NCBI RefSeq assembly: GCF_014655955.1 | Contig: NZ_BNBO01000020.1 | Location: forward strand, 1 to 64,000 | Source of the DNA: Kitasatospora indigofera | GTDB taxonomy: Bacteria; Actinomycetota; Actinomycetes; Streptomycetales; Streptomycetaceae | Length of the DNA: 64,000 bases | Direction: 5' to 3' | In this document: positions 51,587 to 60,594 of the stretch, in pieces | How the letters are laid out: every line of letters starts with the position of its first letter | Numbering within the stretch: the stretch's first letter is position 1 | Notes under the pieces: model-generated | Databases searched by the model: none | Told to the model about the DNA's origin: nothing | The model's input: the letters and a program-made list of their open reading frames with translations, nothing else | Program-made: the position numbers and the translations under genes

Positions 51587-54436
51587 TTGAACGAGCACGC
51601 CCCGGCGACGGACCGGCCGGACGGGCCGTCGCCGGCCGGGGAGACCCGCGCCTGCGTCCTGAACCCCCGGTTCGTGCTGCGCGCGGCCGGACTGCCGGTC
51701 GAGGCCGTGCACGGCCTGCGCGGCCCGGACAGCCGCCGTTGGGCGGACGAACTGCTCACCGCGGAGGAGCGGCTGGCCGAACTCGGGGCCCGGCTCAGCG
51801 AACCGCTGGCCGCGCTGGTCCGGTCCGCCCCCGACGAGCGGCTGCGCCGCCGGGTGCTCGCCGTCCGCCGCGAGGTGTTCAACAACCGGCTGCCCCGGGA
51901 CGTCGCCGACGTCCTGGCCCTGGCCGGCCGCGCGGCCGGCCCGGCCCACCGGTTGCTCTCCGACTGGCTGGACGCCCGCGGGCGGCTGACCGGCCTGCGG
52001 GCCCGGGGTGACGCCGTGCTGGCCGGCGAACTCGACCGGGGCCGGGCCGAGTTGCGACGGCTCGCCGGGCTCCCGACGCTGCGCCTCGGCCTGCTGCTGG
52101 CCTCCCCCACCCTGGACGGGCAGCTGGACGCCTTCATCGCCTCGCCGGTCGCCACCCCGGACAAGCGGGCCCGGAAGATGGAGCGCTCGCTGCTCTCCTA
52201 CCTCTACCGCACGGCCTGCAAGACCAGCCCGTTCAGCACCCTCACCACCGTGTCACCCGGCACCTTCCGGCCGTCGCCGGAAGGCCTGCCGGCCGAGCCC
52301 GACTGTCAACTCCCGCCGGTCCCGGAGCTGTTGCTGGAGGGCGAGCCGGCCGGCCACGTCCGGCTGAACGTGGTGGTCCTGAGCCGGCTCGCCGAGCTGG
52401 TCGCCGCCGACCCGGAGCGCCGCCGCGACCTGCCGCTCACCCTCGCCTCCGGCTGGGCGCTGGACGAGGACCGGGTCCGCTACGTCCGCCGCTCGGTGAC
52501 GGCCGGCGACGACAGCGCCGCCGTCAGCTTCGACGCCGCACAGGACCGGCTGTTCTTCCTGCGGCTCAGCGGCGCCCTGGAGCAGGTGCTGGAGCTGCTG
52601 CGGACCAGGCCGCTGGTCCGCCACCGGGAGCTGGCCGCGCTGCTGGGCACCGGAACCGGCGCGGCCCCGGCCGAGGCCGAGCAGTACCTGGCCGCGCTGG
52701 TGGACCTCGGCATTCTCCAACTCCCCTGGCTGGCGACCGATGTGCACAGTCGTGACCCGCTCCGCTCGTTCCAGCGGGCGCTGCGCGCGCTGGACCGCCC
52801 GTGGGCCGACGCGCTGGCCGGCCGCCTGGACGGACCGGCCGGCTGCCTGGCCCGCTACCCGGCCGCCGACGTCGCCGGCCGCCGGTCCCTGCTCGGCACG
52901 CTGCGCCGCGACCTGCTGGACGTGCAGCGCGCGCTGGGCGCACCGGAGCCCTCGCTGCCGCAGACCCTGCTGTACGAGGACGTGGCCGGCCCGCCGGTCG
53001 AGACGGACGCCGCCCCCTGGGCGCGGCTGGCGGCCGGGCCGCTGGGGTCGCTGACCCGGATCCTGCCCCTGTTCGACGTGGCCCTGGCCCAACGCCTCAC
53101 CCTGAAGGGCTTCTTCCTGGTGCGGTACGGCCGGGGCGGCCGCTGCGAGGACCTGCTCAAACTGGTGCACGACTTCCACGAGGACATCTTCCACCAGTAC
53201 CTGCAGTTCACCTCGCAGCGCCCGGCCGCGGGCCCGGAAGGCGCCCACCCGCCGGAGGAGAACTGGCTCGGGATGCCCGAGATCACCGCACTCGACCGGG
53301 CCCGCGGCGAACTTGCCTCCCGCATGACGGAGTTGTGGGCGAGCCTGCCTCCCGGGGCGGAGGAGCTGGCACTCGACGAGGCCACGGTGGCCGCGGTGGC
53401 CGCCGAACTGGCCCCGCTCGCCCGTGGTTTCGAACCGTACAGCCACTTCCTCCAAGTGGCCCGGCGGCCGGACGACCCGCTGGTGGTGCTCAACAACTCG
53501 TACGGCGGCCTCTGCTTCCCGTTCACCCGCTTCACCCACTGCTTCGACCCGGCCGGACAGGGCGGGGAGGGGGCGAGCGGGGAATCCGGCTCCTGGCCGG
53601 TCGCCGGGCTGCGCGAGACGCTGCGCGGCCTGCGGCCGCCCGGCGCGGTCTTCGCCGAGGTCACGGCCGGCGCCGCCACCACCAACCTCAACCTGCACGC
53701 CCGGCTGACGGACTTCGAGATCGTCTGCCCCGGCGAGACCAGCACCGCCCCCTCGGCCGCCCGGATCCAGCTCGACGACCTCTACGTCGAGCACGACCAG
53801 GCGGCGGACCGGCTGGTGCTGCGCTCGCGCCGCCTCGAACGGGAGGTGGTGCCGCTCTACCTGGGCTACCTCGTCCCGATGGTGCTGCCCGAGATCCCCC
53901 GCACCCTGCTGCTGTTCTCCCCCACCTCGCGGGTCACCCCGGACGCCTGGCGCGGGGTGCCGGCCGGGCCGGCCCACGACGGGGTCACCCACCGCCCCCG
54001 CCTGCGGCACGGCAGCCTCGTGCTGCACCGGCGGTCCTGGAGCGCCGGCCCGGGGGCGCTGCCCGAGCCCCGGCCCGGTGAGGGCGCGCCGGCCCGCTAC
54101 CTGGCCTGGCAGCGTTGGCGGCGCCGGCACGGCCTGCCCGCCCAGGTCTTCGCCAGGGTCCGCCCGGAGCCCGGGCCCGGGGGCCCCGCCGGCTGGCCGG
54201 GCGCCGCCAAGCCCCAGTACGTCGACTTCGACAGCCCGTTGTCGCTGACGGCGCTGGACGCCCTGCTCACGGCCGGCCCGGCCCGGGTGGTGCTGGAGGA
54301 GATGCTGCCCGGCGAGCACGCCCTGCACGTCCGCTCCCCGCTCGGCCGGCACGTCGCCGAGCTGGCCGTGGAGACCGTCCCCCGCGCGGCGGCGGCCGCC
54401 GCGCCCGACCAGCAGGGAGCGCTGGGCCATGACTGA
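51587..54436 (+). CDS. LanB-type dehydratase, glutamylation protein (split LanB N-part)
   Basis: 949 residues starting at TTG (51587), chosen because GCGGAGGA sits ~5 nt upstream, whereas the ATG at 51557 lies inside the previous gene without a ribosome site. It has the long lantibiotic dehydratase N-terminal fold (KMERSLLSYLYRTACKTSPFSTLTTV, FVLRAAGLP) and C-terminal pieces such as LHVRSPLGRHVAELAVE. In split LanB systems this protein glutamylates Ser/Thr using glutamyl-tRNA before elimination. It overlaps the elimination-protein gene by 8 nt. Confidence 0.9.
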   Translation: MNEHAPATDRPDGPSPAGETRACVLNPRFVLRAAGLPVEAVHGLRGPDSRRWADELLTAEERLAELGARLSEPLAALVRSAPDERLRRRVLAVRREVFNNRLPRDVADVLALAGRAAGPAHRLLSDWLDARGRLTGLRARGDAVLAGELDRGRAELRRLAGLPTLRLGLLLASPTLDGQLDAFIASPVATPDKRARKMERSLLSYLYRTACKTSPFSTLTTVSPGTFRPSPEGLPAEPDCQLPPVPELLLEGEPAGHVRLNVVVLSRLAELVAADPERRRDLPLTLASGWALDEDRVRYVRRSVTAGDDSAAVSFDAAQDRLFFLRLSGALEQVLELLRTRPLVRHRELAALLGTGTGAAPAEAEQYLAALVDLGILQLPWLATDVHSRDPLRSFQRALRALDRPWADALAGRLDGPAGCLARYPAADVAGRRSLLGTLRRDLLDVQRALGAPEPSLPQTLLYEDVAGPPVETDAAPWARLAAGPLGSLTRILPLFDVALAQRLTLKGFFLVRYGRGGRCEDLLKLVHDFHEDIFHQYLQFTSQRPAAGPEGAHPPEENWLGMPEITALDRARGELASRMTELWASLPPGAEELALDEATVAAVAAELAPLARGFEPYSHFLQVARRPDDPLVVLNNSYGGLCFPFTRFTHCFDPAGQGGEGASGESGSWPVAGLRETLRGLRPPGAVFAEVTAGAATTNLNLHARLTDFEIVCPGETSTAPSAARIQLDDLYVEHDQAADRLVLRSRRLEREVVPLYLGYLVPMVLPEIPRTLLLFSPTSRVTPDAWRGVPAGPAHDGVTHRPRLRHGSLVLHRRSWSAGPGALPEPRPGEGAPARYLAWQRWRRRHGLPAQVFARVRPEPGPGGPAGWPGAAKPQYVDFDSPLSLTALDALLTAGPARVVLEEMLPGEHALHVRSPLGRHVAELAVETVPRAAAAAAPDQQGALGHD

Positions 54437-55496
54437 CCCCACCGACCCGGACACCGGCCCCCCGCCCGCCCCCGGCGACTGGCTGGCCTTCCACGTCTTC
54501 TACGCCGCGAGCCCGCGCCCGCTGCTGCTGGAGTGCGTCCGCCCGCTGACCGAGGAGCTCACCCGCGACGGCCTGCTGGCCGGCTGGTTCTTCATCAACT
54601 ACTGGCTGGAGGGCCCGCACCTGCGCCTGCGGCTGCGGCCGTCCTCCCCCGCCGCGGCCGAGGCGGTGCGGGAGCGTGCCGAGCGGGCGATCGCCGGGTT
54701 CCTGCGCCGCCGGCCGGCGTTGTACGAGGTCAAGGGCGGGTTCCTGGCCGAGCTCTACAACACCCTGTTCGAGCTGGAGTACCCGGAGGAGGAGCGCGGG
54801 CGGCTGCTCGACGAGAACGGCCGGATGCGGCTGCGGGCCAACAACACCTTCAGCGCCGAGCGTTACGAACCGGAGTACGGCAAGTACGGCGGGCCGGCCG
54901 GGATCGCGCTCGCCGAATGGCACTTCGAGCGCTCCAGCGACCTGGTGGTCGAGGCCGCCAGGACGATGAACGTCCACCTGCGCACGGTGGTCCTCGGGCT
55001 GTCCGCCCAGCTGATGATGACCATGTCCGCCTGCTTCCTGCGCGAGGACGAGGCGCTGCTGTCCTTCCTGGACCGCTACCACGCCTTCTGGAACGGCGCG
55101 TTCGCCGGCACCAACTACACCGCGCAGGACGGCTACGACCGGGCGTACGCCACCATGGACGCCGCCCTGCCGCAGCGCTACCGGGTGATCCGGGAGGCCG
55201 TCGCGGACGGCGCGCCGCACCGGCTGCCGAGCGTCCTGCGCAGCTGGGCCGAACACTGCCTGGAGCTGCGCGAACGGGCGCTGGACCTCACCGGGCGCGG
55301 CGACCTGGTCTTCCGGTCCTGGGACGGCGCCCGGGACCTGCCGGTCGGCGATCCGGCCCGGTCGCTCCCGATGCTGCTCTCGCCCTACCTGCACATGACC
55401 AACAACCGGCTGTCGGTGACCGTCCGGGACGAGGCCTACCTCAGCTACGTCCTCGGCCGCGCACTGCGCGAGCCGCACCCGGCGGCGGCGCCGTGA
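54429..55496 (+). CDS. Thiopeptide-type elimination protein (SpaB_C/LanB C-part)
   Basis: 355 residues. The signature of the SpaB_C family is seen at the start (DWLAFHVFYAASPRPLLLECVRPLTEEL) and in WFFINYWLEGPHLRLRLRP. The partner of the glutamylation protein, it removes glutamate to give dehydroalanine or dehydrobutyrine. Thiopeptide clusters carry a second, related protein for pyridine cycloaddition; only this one is present here. It overlaps the next gene by GTGA. Confidence 0.88.
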   Translation: MTDPTDPDTGPPPAPGDWLAFHVFYAASPRPLLLECVRPLTEELTRDGLLAGWFFINYWLEGPHLRLRLRPSSPAAAEAVRERAERAIAGFLRRRPALYEVKGGFLAELYNTLFELEYPEEERGRLLDENGRMRLRANNTFSAERYEPEYGKYGGPAGIALAEWHFERSSDLVVEAARTMNVHLRTVVLGLSAQLMMTMSACFLREDEALLSFLDRYHAFWNGAFAGTNYTAQDGYDRAYATMDAALPQRYRVIREAVADGAPHRLPSVLRSWAEHCLELRERALDLTGRGDLVFRSWDGARDLPVGDPARSLPMLLSPYLHMTNNRLSVTVRDEAYLSYVLGRALREPHPAAAP

Positions 55497-56737
55497 CCGA
55501 CCGGGAGCTGCTCACGCTGAGACCGCGGATCAAACCGGGGGTCCTGATCAGCGGCGCCCTGCGGCGCGGCACCGGCACCATCCACCTGATCCGCGACCCG
55601 GAGGGTGAACGGCGCCTGGAGGTCGGGGTGAAGGAGCACTTCATCATCGTCCGGCTGGACGGCACCCGGTCGCTGGACGAGATCGGCGAGGAGTACGCGC
55701 GGCGGTTCCGGGTCCGTCTGGGCGGCGCGCAGTGGCAGCAGATGCTGGGCCTGCTCCACGGGCGCGGGCTGCTGGCCGGCCAGGCGCCGGCGGCCACCCC
55801 CGCGCCCGCGCCCGCCCGCGGGCCCGCGCGCCGGTCGACGCTGCTCACCGGTAGCGTCCGGCTGGTCGCCGACCCGCCGGCCCTGCTCGACCGGATCCAC
55901 CGCGGCACCGCCTTCGTCCGCCGCCCGCGCTTCCTGCTCGCCCTGTCCGTACTGGTCCTGGCCCTGCTCGCGGCCGTCGCCGCCCGGCTCGGGCAACTCG
56001 TCGACGAGGCCGCCCGGCTCACCCACCAGCCGGTGGCCCTGGCGGCCGCCGGGGCGGTGCTCTGGGTGAGCCTCGCCCTGCACGAGTTGGCGCACGGCAT
56101 GGCCGGGCGGGCCTTCGGGGGCCGGACCACCGAGATCGGGCTGCGCCGGTGGCTGCTGATGACGTACCTGTACTGCGAGATGGAGGACGTCCGGTTCTTC
56201 CCGCGCCGGCGCCAGCAGGCCGCCACGGCGGGCGCGGGGATGCTGATGAACCTGGCCCTGCTGCTGCCGTGCTACCCGGTCTGGGCGCTGCTCCCGGAGC
56301 GGGCCCAGGCCCGGCCGTTCCTGGCCGGCCTGCTGCTGTTCGGCGTCGTGATGGCGCTGGCCAACCTGCTGCCGCTGCCGCCGCTGGACGGCTACAAGAT
56401 CCTCGGGTACGCCCTCGGCCATGTGCAGCTCGCCACCGACAGCCGGACGTTCGCGAAGCTGCTGGCCCGGGTGGCCGTCCGGCGCGAGGCACCGGCGGCG
56501 CTCGCCGGGTACTCCGTCCGGCTGCGGCTCGTGCTCGGCGGCTACGCGCTGGCCTGCGCCGGGCTGGCCGCGCTCGCACTGGCCGCCACCGGCCCGCTCT
56601 GCCGCCGGCTGCTGCCGGACCGCTGGGCCGGCGCGGCGGGCTGGGCGCCCGTCCTGCTGGCCGGCGGCGCGTTGGCGCTCTGGGCGGTGGGCATTCTCGC
56701 CAGGGCCGCCCGTGCCCGGCGCGGCGGGGCGCCGTGA
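55493..56737 (+). CDS. PqqD-like domain fused to M50-family membrane metalloprotease
   Basis: 414 residues from the GTG in a GTGA overlap. Residues ~1-95 form a PqqD-like winged helix (IRDPEGERRLEVGVKEHFIIVRLDGTRSLDEIGEEYARRF). The rest is a polytopic site-2-protease-type domain: zinc-binding HELAHGMAG (HExxH at ~196-200) and the second motif LPLPPLDGYKILGYALGH (~295-302), within about six hydrophobic segments. The RRE-like part suggests it docks on the leader peptide, so it is the best candidate for leader removal at the membrane or for coupling to export. Confidence 0.85.
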   Translation: MTDRELLTLRPRIKPGVLISGALRRGTGTIHLIRDPEGERRLEVGVKEHFIIVRLDGTRSLDEIGEEYARRFRVRLGGAQWQQMLGLLHGRGLLAGQAPAATPAPAPARGPARRSTLLTGSVRLVADPPALLDRIHRGTAFVRRPRFLLALSVLVLALLAAVAARLGQLVDEAARLTHQPVALAAAGAVLWVSLALHELAHGMAGRAFGGRTTEIGLRRWLLMTYLYCEMEDVRFFPRRRQQAATAGAGMLMNLALLLPCYPVWALLPERAQARPFLAGLLLFGVVMALANLLPLPPLDGYKILGYALGHVQLATDSRTFAKLLARVAVRREAPAALAGYSVRLRLVLGGYALACAGLAALALAATGPLCRRLLPDRWAGAAGWAPVLLAGGALALWAVGILARAARARRGGAP

Positions 56738-56838
56738 CCGGCCGCCCCGGGGCGCCGACCACGTCACCGCCGCACCCGTCACCGACCCCGCCGACGCCCG
56801 CGTCACCGACCCTGCCGGACAACGATGGAGAGCCCAGC

Positions 56839-57780
56839 ATGAGTTCAGCGCGAAGCACACCGGACGCGGCCGGCCCACCCGCCCCCGCCGTCCGGCTCGA
56901 CGGGGTGAGCAAGTCCTACGGCGAGGTCCGGGCCCTGGACGACGTCTCGCTGACGGTGCGGCAGGGGGAGTTCTTCGGCGTCCTCGGCCCCAACGGCGCG
57001 GGCAAGAGCACCCTGGTGGAGATCATGGTGGGGATGCGCCGGCCGGACGCGGGCACGGTCAGCGTGCTCGGCGGCAGCCCCTGGCCGCGGGACACCGCAC
57101 TGCTGCGCCGGATCGGGGTGCAGACCCAGTCCTCGGCCTTCTTCACCCGGCTGACCGCCGGCGAGCACCTGGCCACCGTCGCCGCGCTCTACGGCCTGGA
57201 CCGGGCGGCCGCCGGGCGGGCCCTGGAGCAGGTCGACCTGGCCGACCGCGCCCGGACCAGGGTCGACGACCTGTCGGGCGGCCAGCGCCAACGCCTGGCG
57301 CTGGCCACCGCGCTGATCCACCGCCCCGACCTGATCTTCCTGGACGAGCCCACCGCGGCGCTCGACCCGCAGGCCCGGCGCTCGCTCTGGGAGGTGCTGC
57401 GCTCGCTGCGCGGCGAGGGCCGCACCATCGTCTGCACCACCCACCACCTGGACGAGGCCGAGGCGTTGTGCGACCGGGTGGCGATCGTCGCGCGCGGCGC
57501 GCTGCTGGCGCTGGACAGCCCCGGCAGCCTGGTCAGGTCGCTGGCCGCCCCGGCCCGGCTGCTCGTCCCCGCGGACCGGCTCTCGGTCGCGCAGGCCGAG
57601 GGCCTCGACGGGGTGGACCGGGTCACCGTGGAGGGCGGTGAGGTGGTGATCGAGACCAGGGCCGCCAACCGGGTCCTGGTGGCGGTGGGCGAGCTGGTCG
57701 GCATCGAGACGGTCCAGACCCGGACCGCGACCCTGGAGGACGCCTACCTCCGGCTGACCGGATCGGAGCAGCACGGATGA
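56839..57780 (+). CDS. ABC transporter ATP-binding protein (RiPP export/immunity)
   Basis: 313 residues from the ATG at 56839; GGAG (56827-56830) decides the start. Walker A is GPNGAGKST, the Q-loop lies in GVQTQSSAFF, the signature is LSGGQRQR, Walker B is LIFLDEPTAALD, and the switch His is in CTTHH. The DrrA-like C-terminal extension (~75 residues) is present. The ATGA overlap with the permease gene makes this a two-gene exporter. Confidence 0.93.
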   Translation: MSSARSTPDAAGPPAPAVRLDGVSKSYGEVRALDDVSLTVRQGEFFGVLGPNGAGKSTLVEIMVGMRRPDAGTVSVLGGSPWPRDTALLRRIGVQTQSSAFFTRLTAGEHLATVAALYGLDRAAAGRALEQVDLADRARTRVDDLSGGQRQRLALATALIHRPDLIFLDEPTAALDPQARRSLWEVLRSLRGEGRTIVCTTHHLDEAEALCDRVAIVARGALLALDSPGSLVRSLAAPARLLVPADRLSVAQAEGLDGVDRVTVEGGEVVIETRAANRVLVAVGELVGIETVQTRTATLEDAYLRLTGSEQHG

Positions 57781-58529
57781 GCGCCTACGCCGCGATGACC
57801 AGGGCCACCTACCTGGCCTACGTCCGGGACCGCACCTCGGTCTTCTTCACCTTCGCCTTCCCGCTGCTGTTCCTCGTCGTCTTCGGACTGCTGTTCCGCG
57901 GCCAGACGGTCAACGGCGGCCTGGCGTACATCAATTACATCGCGCCGGGGGTGCTCGCCTGGGGCATCGGCAACGCGGCGCTGTTCGGGGTCGCGTTCAC
58001 CCTGATGCACTGGCGCCGGGACGACCTGCTGCGGCTGGTCTGGCGGACCCCGACACCGCTGCCCACCGTGCTGGCCTCCCGCTACGCGGTGGCACTGGGC
58101 ACCGGGCTGGTCCAGGCCGTGCTGTTCACCGCGGTGGCGCTGCTCCCGGTGTTCGGCCTGCACCTGGCCGCCTCCTGGCCGGCCGCGCTGCCGGTGCTGC
58201 TGCTCGGCGTCACCGCCTTCGTGGCGGTCGGCCTGGTGGTGGGCGGCCTGGCGAACACCCCGGAGGCGGTGGCGGCGATCGCCAACTGCGTGATGGTGCC
58301 GATGGCCTTCCTCTCCGGCGCGTTCTACCCCGTCGACCTGATGCCGGGCTGGCTGCAGGCCTTCTCCCGGGTGCTGCCGCTGCGCTGGTTCGTCGACGGG
58401 GTGACCGACGCCCTGGCCGGGCGCGGCGGCCTGCTCGGGCCCGCCACCGACTGCCTCGCCCTGGCGGTGTTCGCCGGGCTGTTCACGCTGCTGGCCGCCC
58501 GGACCTTCCGTTGGAGCAACCGGACATGA
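57777..58529 (+). CDS. ABC-2 type permease (RiPP exporter)
   Basis: 250 residues with six hydrophobic segments in ABC-2 order (FFTFAFPLLFLVVFGLLF; PGVLAWGIGNAALFGVAF; ALGTGLVQAVLFTAVALLPV; VLLLGVTAFVAVGLVVGGL; NCVMVPMAFLSGAFYPV; CLALAVFAGLFTLLAA). NCVMVPMAFLSGAFYPVDLMP is a typical motif before the last helix. With the ATPase it should export the peptide and give self-protection. Confidence 0.93.
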   Translation: MSAYAAMTRATYLAYVRDRTSVFFTFAFPLLFLVVFGLLFRGQTVNGGLAYINYIAPGVLAWGIGNAALFGVAFTLMHWRRDDLLRLVWRTPTPLPTVLASRYAVALGTGLVQAVLFTAVALLPVFGLHLAASWPAALPVLLLGVTAFVAVGLVVGGLANTPEAVAAIANCVMVPMAFLSGAFYPVDLMPGWLQAFSRVLPLRWFVDGVTDALAGRGGLLGPATDCLALAVFAGLFTLLAARTFRWSNRT

Positions 58530-60475
58530 GCACTGACGCCCTGCCCCTGGAGGCCGCCCGCGCCGGGCTGGCCCGCGAACTGGCCGTCCGGGCGGCGGCC
58601 GCCGGGCTGCCCGCCCCCGCCGTCTCCGCGCTCGGCAACCGGGACGCCCTGGGGCCGGAGCCGGCCGCCCAGGCCGTACCGCGCGCGGCCGCCGGCGTCC
58701 ACCTGACCTCGTCCGCCGTGCTGGTCGGCCCGTGGGGCGGCGGCCCGGACTCCCCCGCCGCCTGCGGCAGTTGCCTGGCCATGCGGTGGCAGCGGCTGCG
58801 TAGCAGGACCGAACGGGAGGCGCTGGAGACAGGGCTCGGCAGCACCGCGGCGGACCCCGGCTGGCCCCGGCTGACGGGGTTCACGACGGACGCCGTCTGG
58901 TCGCTCTGCCTGCTGGTGCCGGGCCCCGGCGGGCCGGCCACGGGCCTCCCCCGGGTGAGCCGGCTGGACCTGGAGACCCTGCGGGTGACGACGGTGCCGC
59001 TGCTGGCCGAACCGCTCTGCCCGGTCTGCGCCACGAGCGGCGCGGGGGCCGGCGACGGGGCTGCCGAGAGGGCCGCCGAGGAGAAGCAGGAGGGCCCGGT
59101 GCTGCCGCTGCGGCCCCGGCCGAAGCCGGCCCCGGACAGCTACCGGCTACGGTCGCCCGGCTCGTACGCACTGCCCGCCGAGGCACTGGCGAACCCGGTC
59201 TGCGGGGTGCTCGGCGCGGGCACCTGGCCGGACGTCACCTCGCCGACCACGGCGCCGGTGGCCGGCAGCGTCTTCATGCGCGGGTACGCCGGGCTGACCG
59301 ACGTGACCTGGAGCGGGCAGGCCAACTCGTTCCGGGCCAGCCGCGACCTGGCCTTCCTGGAGGGCCTGGAGCGCTACGCCGGGACGCACCGGCGCCGCAC
59401 CGGCGAGATGCTGGTCGACTCGTACCGCAATCTGGCCGGCGCGGCCCTGGACCCGCGCGAGTGCGGTCTCTACGCACCGCGGACGTACCGGGAGGACCCG
59501 ATGGTCAGCCCCTTCGACCCGGAGCGCCCGATCCCCTGGGTGCGCGGGTACTCGCTGCGGGACGCGCGCCCGGTGCTGGTCCCGGCCCGGCTCTGCTACT
59601 ACAGCGCCGGCCTGGCGGCCGACAACTTCGTCTTCGAGTGCTCCAACGGCTGCGCGATCGGCAGTTGCCTGGAGGAGGCGGTGCTGTTCGGGCTGCTGGA
59701 GCTGATCGAGCGGGACGCCTTCCTGCTCGGCTGGTACGGCGGTGCCCGGCTGACCGAGATCGACCTGGACTCCTGCGGCGGGGGCGCGCTGCGGGCGATG
59801 ACCGACCGGGCGGCCCTGCAGGGGTACGAGGTGCACGCCTTCGACAACCGGGTGGACCTCGCGGTACCGGTGGTGACCGGCCTCGCGGTGCGCCGGGACG
59901 GCGGGCCGGGGACGCTGGCCTTCGCGGCCGGCGCCGGGTTCGACCCGCTGGGGGCGGTGGAGGCGGCCCTGTCCGAGATCCTCACCTACCTGCCGCACCT
60001 GCCCGGCCAGGTCCGCGAGCGGCCGGCCGAACTGGCGGCGATGGCCGAGGACTTCGGCCTGGTCCGCCGGCTGCCGGACCATGCCGCGCTGTTCGGCCTG
60101 CCCCGGATGGCCCGGCACGCCGAGAGCTACCTGCGGCCCACCGCCGTGCGCTCCCTGGACGAGGTGTACGAGGACTGGGCGAAGGTCCGGCCGCGCTCCG
60201 GGGACCTGCTGGACGACCTGCTGTTCTGCCGGGACGAGCTGGTCCGGGCCGGCCACGACGTGATCGTGGTCGACCAGACCTCGCCGGAGCAGCACCGGCT
60301 CGGGCTGCGGACGGTCTGCACGGTCGTGCCGGGTCTGCTGCCGATCGACTTCGGCTGGTCGCGCCAGCGCGCGCTGGGCCTGCCCCGGTTGCGGACCGCG
60401 CTGCGGCGCGGCGGGCTGCGCGCGACGGACCTGGCCGACGGCGACCTGCGGCTGGTGCCGCACCCCTTCCCGTGA
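58526..60475 (+). CDS. YcaO cyclodehydratase 2 (paralogue of YcaO 1)
   Basis: 649 residues from the ATG at 58526 (ATGA overlap; GGAGC eight nt upstream). It has the same architecture as YcaO 1: an N-terminal CxxC pair (CGSC ~79, CPVC ~164), then the YcaO core with LAFLEGLERYAG, SNGCAIGSCLEEAVLF..ELIERDAF and VPHPFP at the C-terminus (PxPxP). Long blocks are nearly identical in both proteins (VIVVDQT, VPGLLPIDFG, SRQRAL, PRLRTA). The two may act on different residues (Cys versus Ser/Thr) or form a heteromer. Confidence 0.9.
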   Translation: MSTDALPLEAARAGLARELAVRAAAAGLPAPAVSALGNRDALGPEPAAQAVPRAAAGVHLTSSAVLVGPWGGGPDSPAACGSCLAMRWQRLRSRTEREALETGLGSTAADPGWPRLTGFTTDAVWSLCLLVPGPGGPATGLPRVSRLDLETLRVTTVPLLAEPLCPVCATSGAGAGDGAAERAAEEKQEGPVLPLRPRPKPAPDSYRLRSPGSYALPAEALANPVCGVLGAGTWPDVTSPTTAPVAGSVFMRGYAGLTDVTWSGQANSFRASRDLAFLEGLERYAGTHRRRTGEMLVDSYRNLAGAALDPRECGLYAPRTYREDPMVSPFDPERPIPWVRGYSLRDARPVLVPARLCYYSAGLAADNFVFECSNGCAIGSCLEEAVLFGLLELIERDAFLLGWYGGARLTEIDLDSCGGGALRAMTDRAALQGYEVHAFDNRVDLAVPVVTGLAVRRDGGPGTLAFAAGAGFDPLGAVEAALSEILTYLPHLPGQVRERPAELAAMAEDFGLVRRLPDHAALFGLPRMARHAESYLRPTAVRSLDEVYEDWAKVRPRSGDLLDDLLFCRDELVRAGHDVIVVDQTSPEQHRLGLRTVCTVVPGLLPIDFGWSRQRALGLPRLRTALRRGGLRATDLADGDLRLVPHPFP

Positions 60476-60532
60476 GCCGCGACCGGACCCGGCCGGCCCG
60501 GACGGCCCTGCGCCTCTGGGGCGGAACGCCGC

Positions 60533-60558
60533 CGGCCCCCTCGGCCCGGAGGGGGCCG
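60533..60558. terminator. Terminator between the RiPP operon and the precursor gene
   Basis: Nine-bp stem (CGGCCCCCT with AGGGGGCCG) and an 8-nt loop between the convergent YcaO 2 and precursor genes. Confidence 0.6.
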
Positions 60559-60594
60559 ACGGGGCCGGCGGGGCCGACGGCATGGCCGATCGGG

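Noticed and set aside
54429..55496. Pyridine synthase (TclM-like) for a thiopeptide macrocycle
   Set aside because: The single SpaB_C protein is needed as the elimination partner of the glutamylation protein; no second copy is present.
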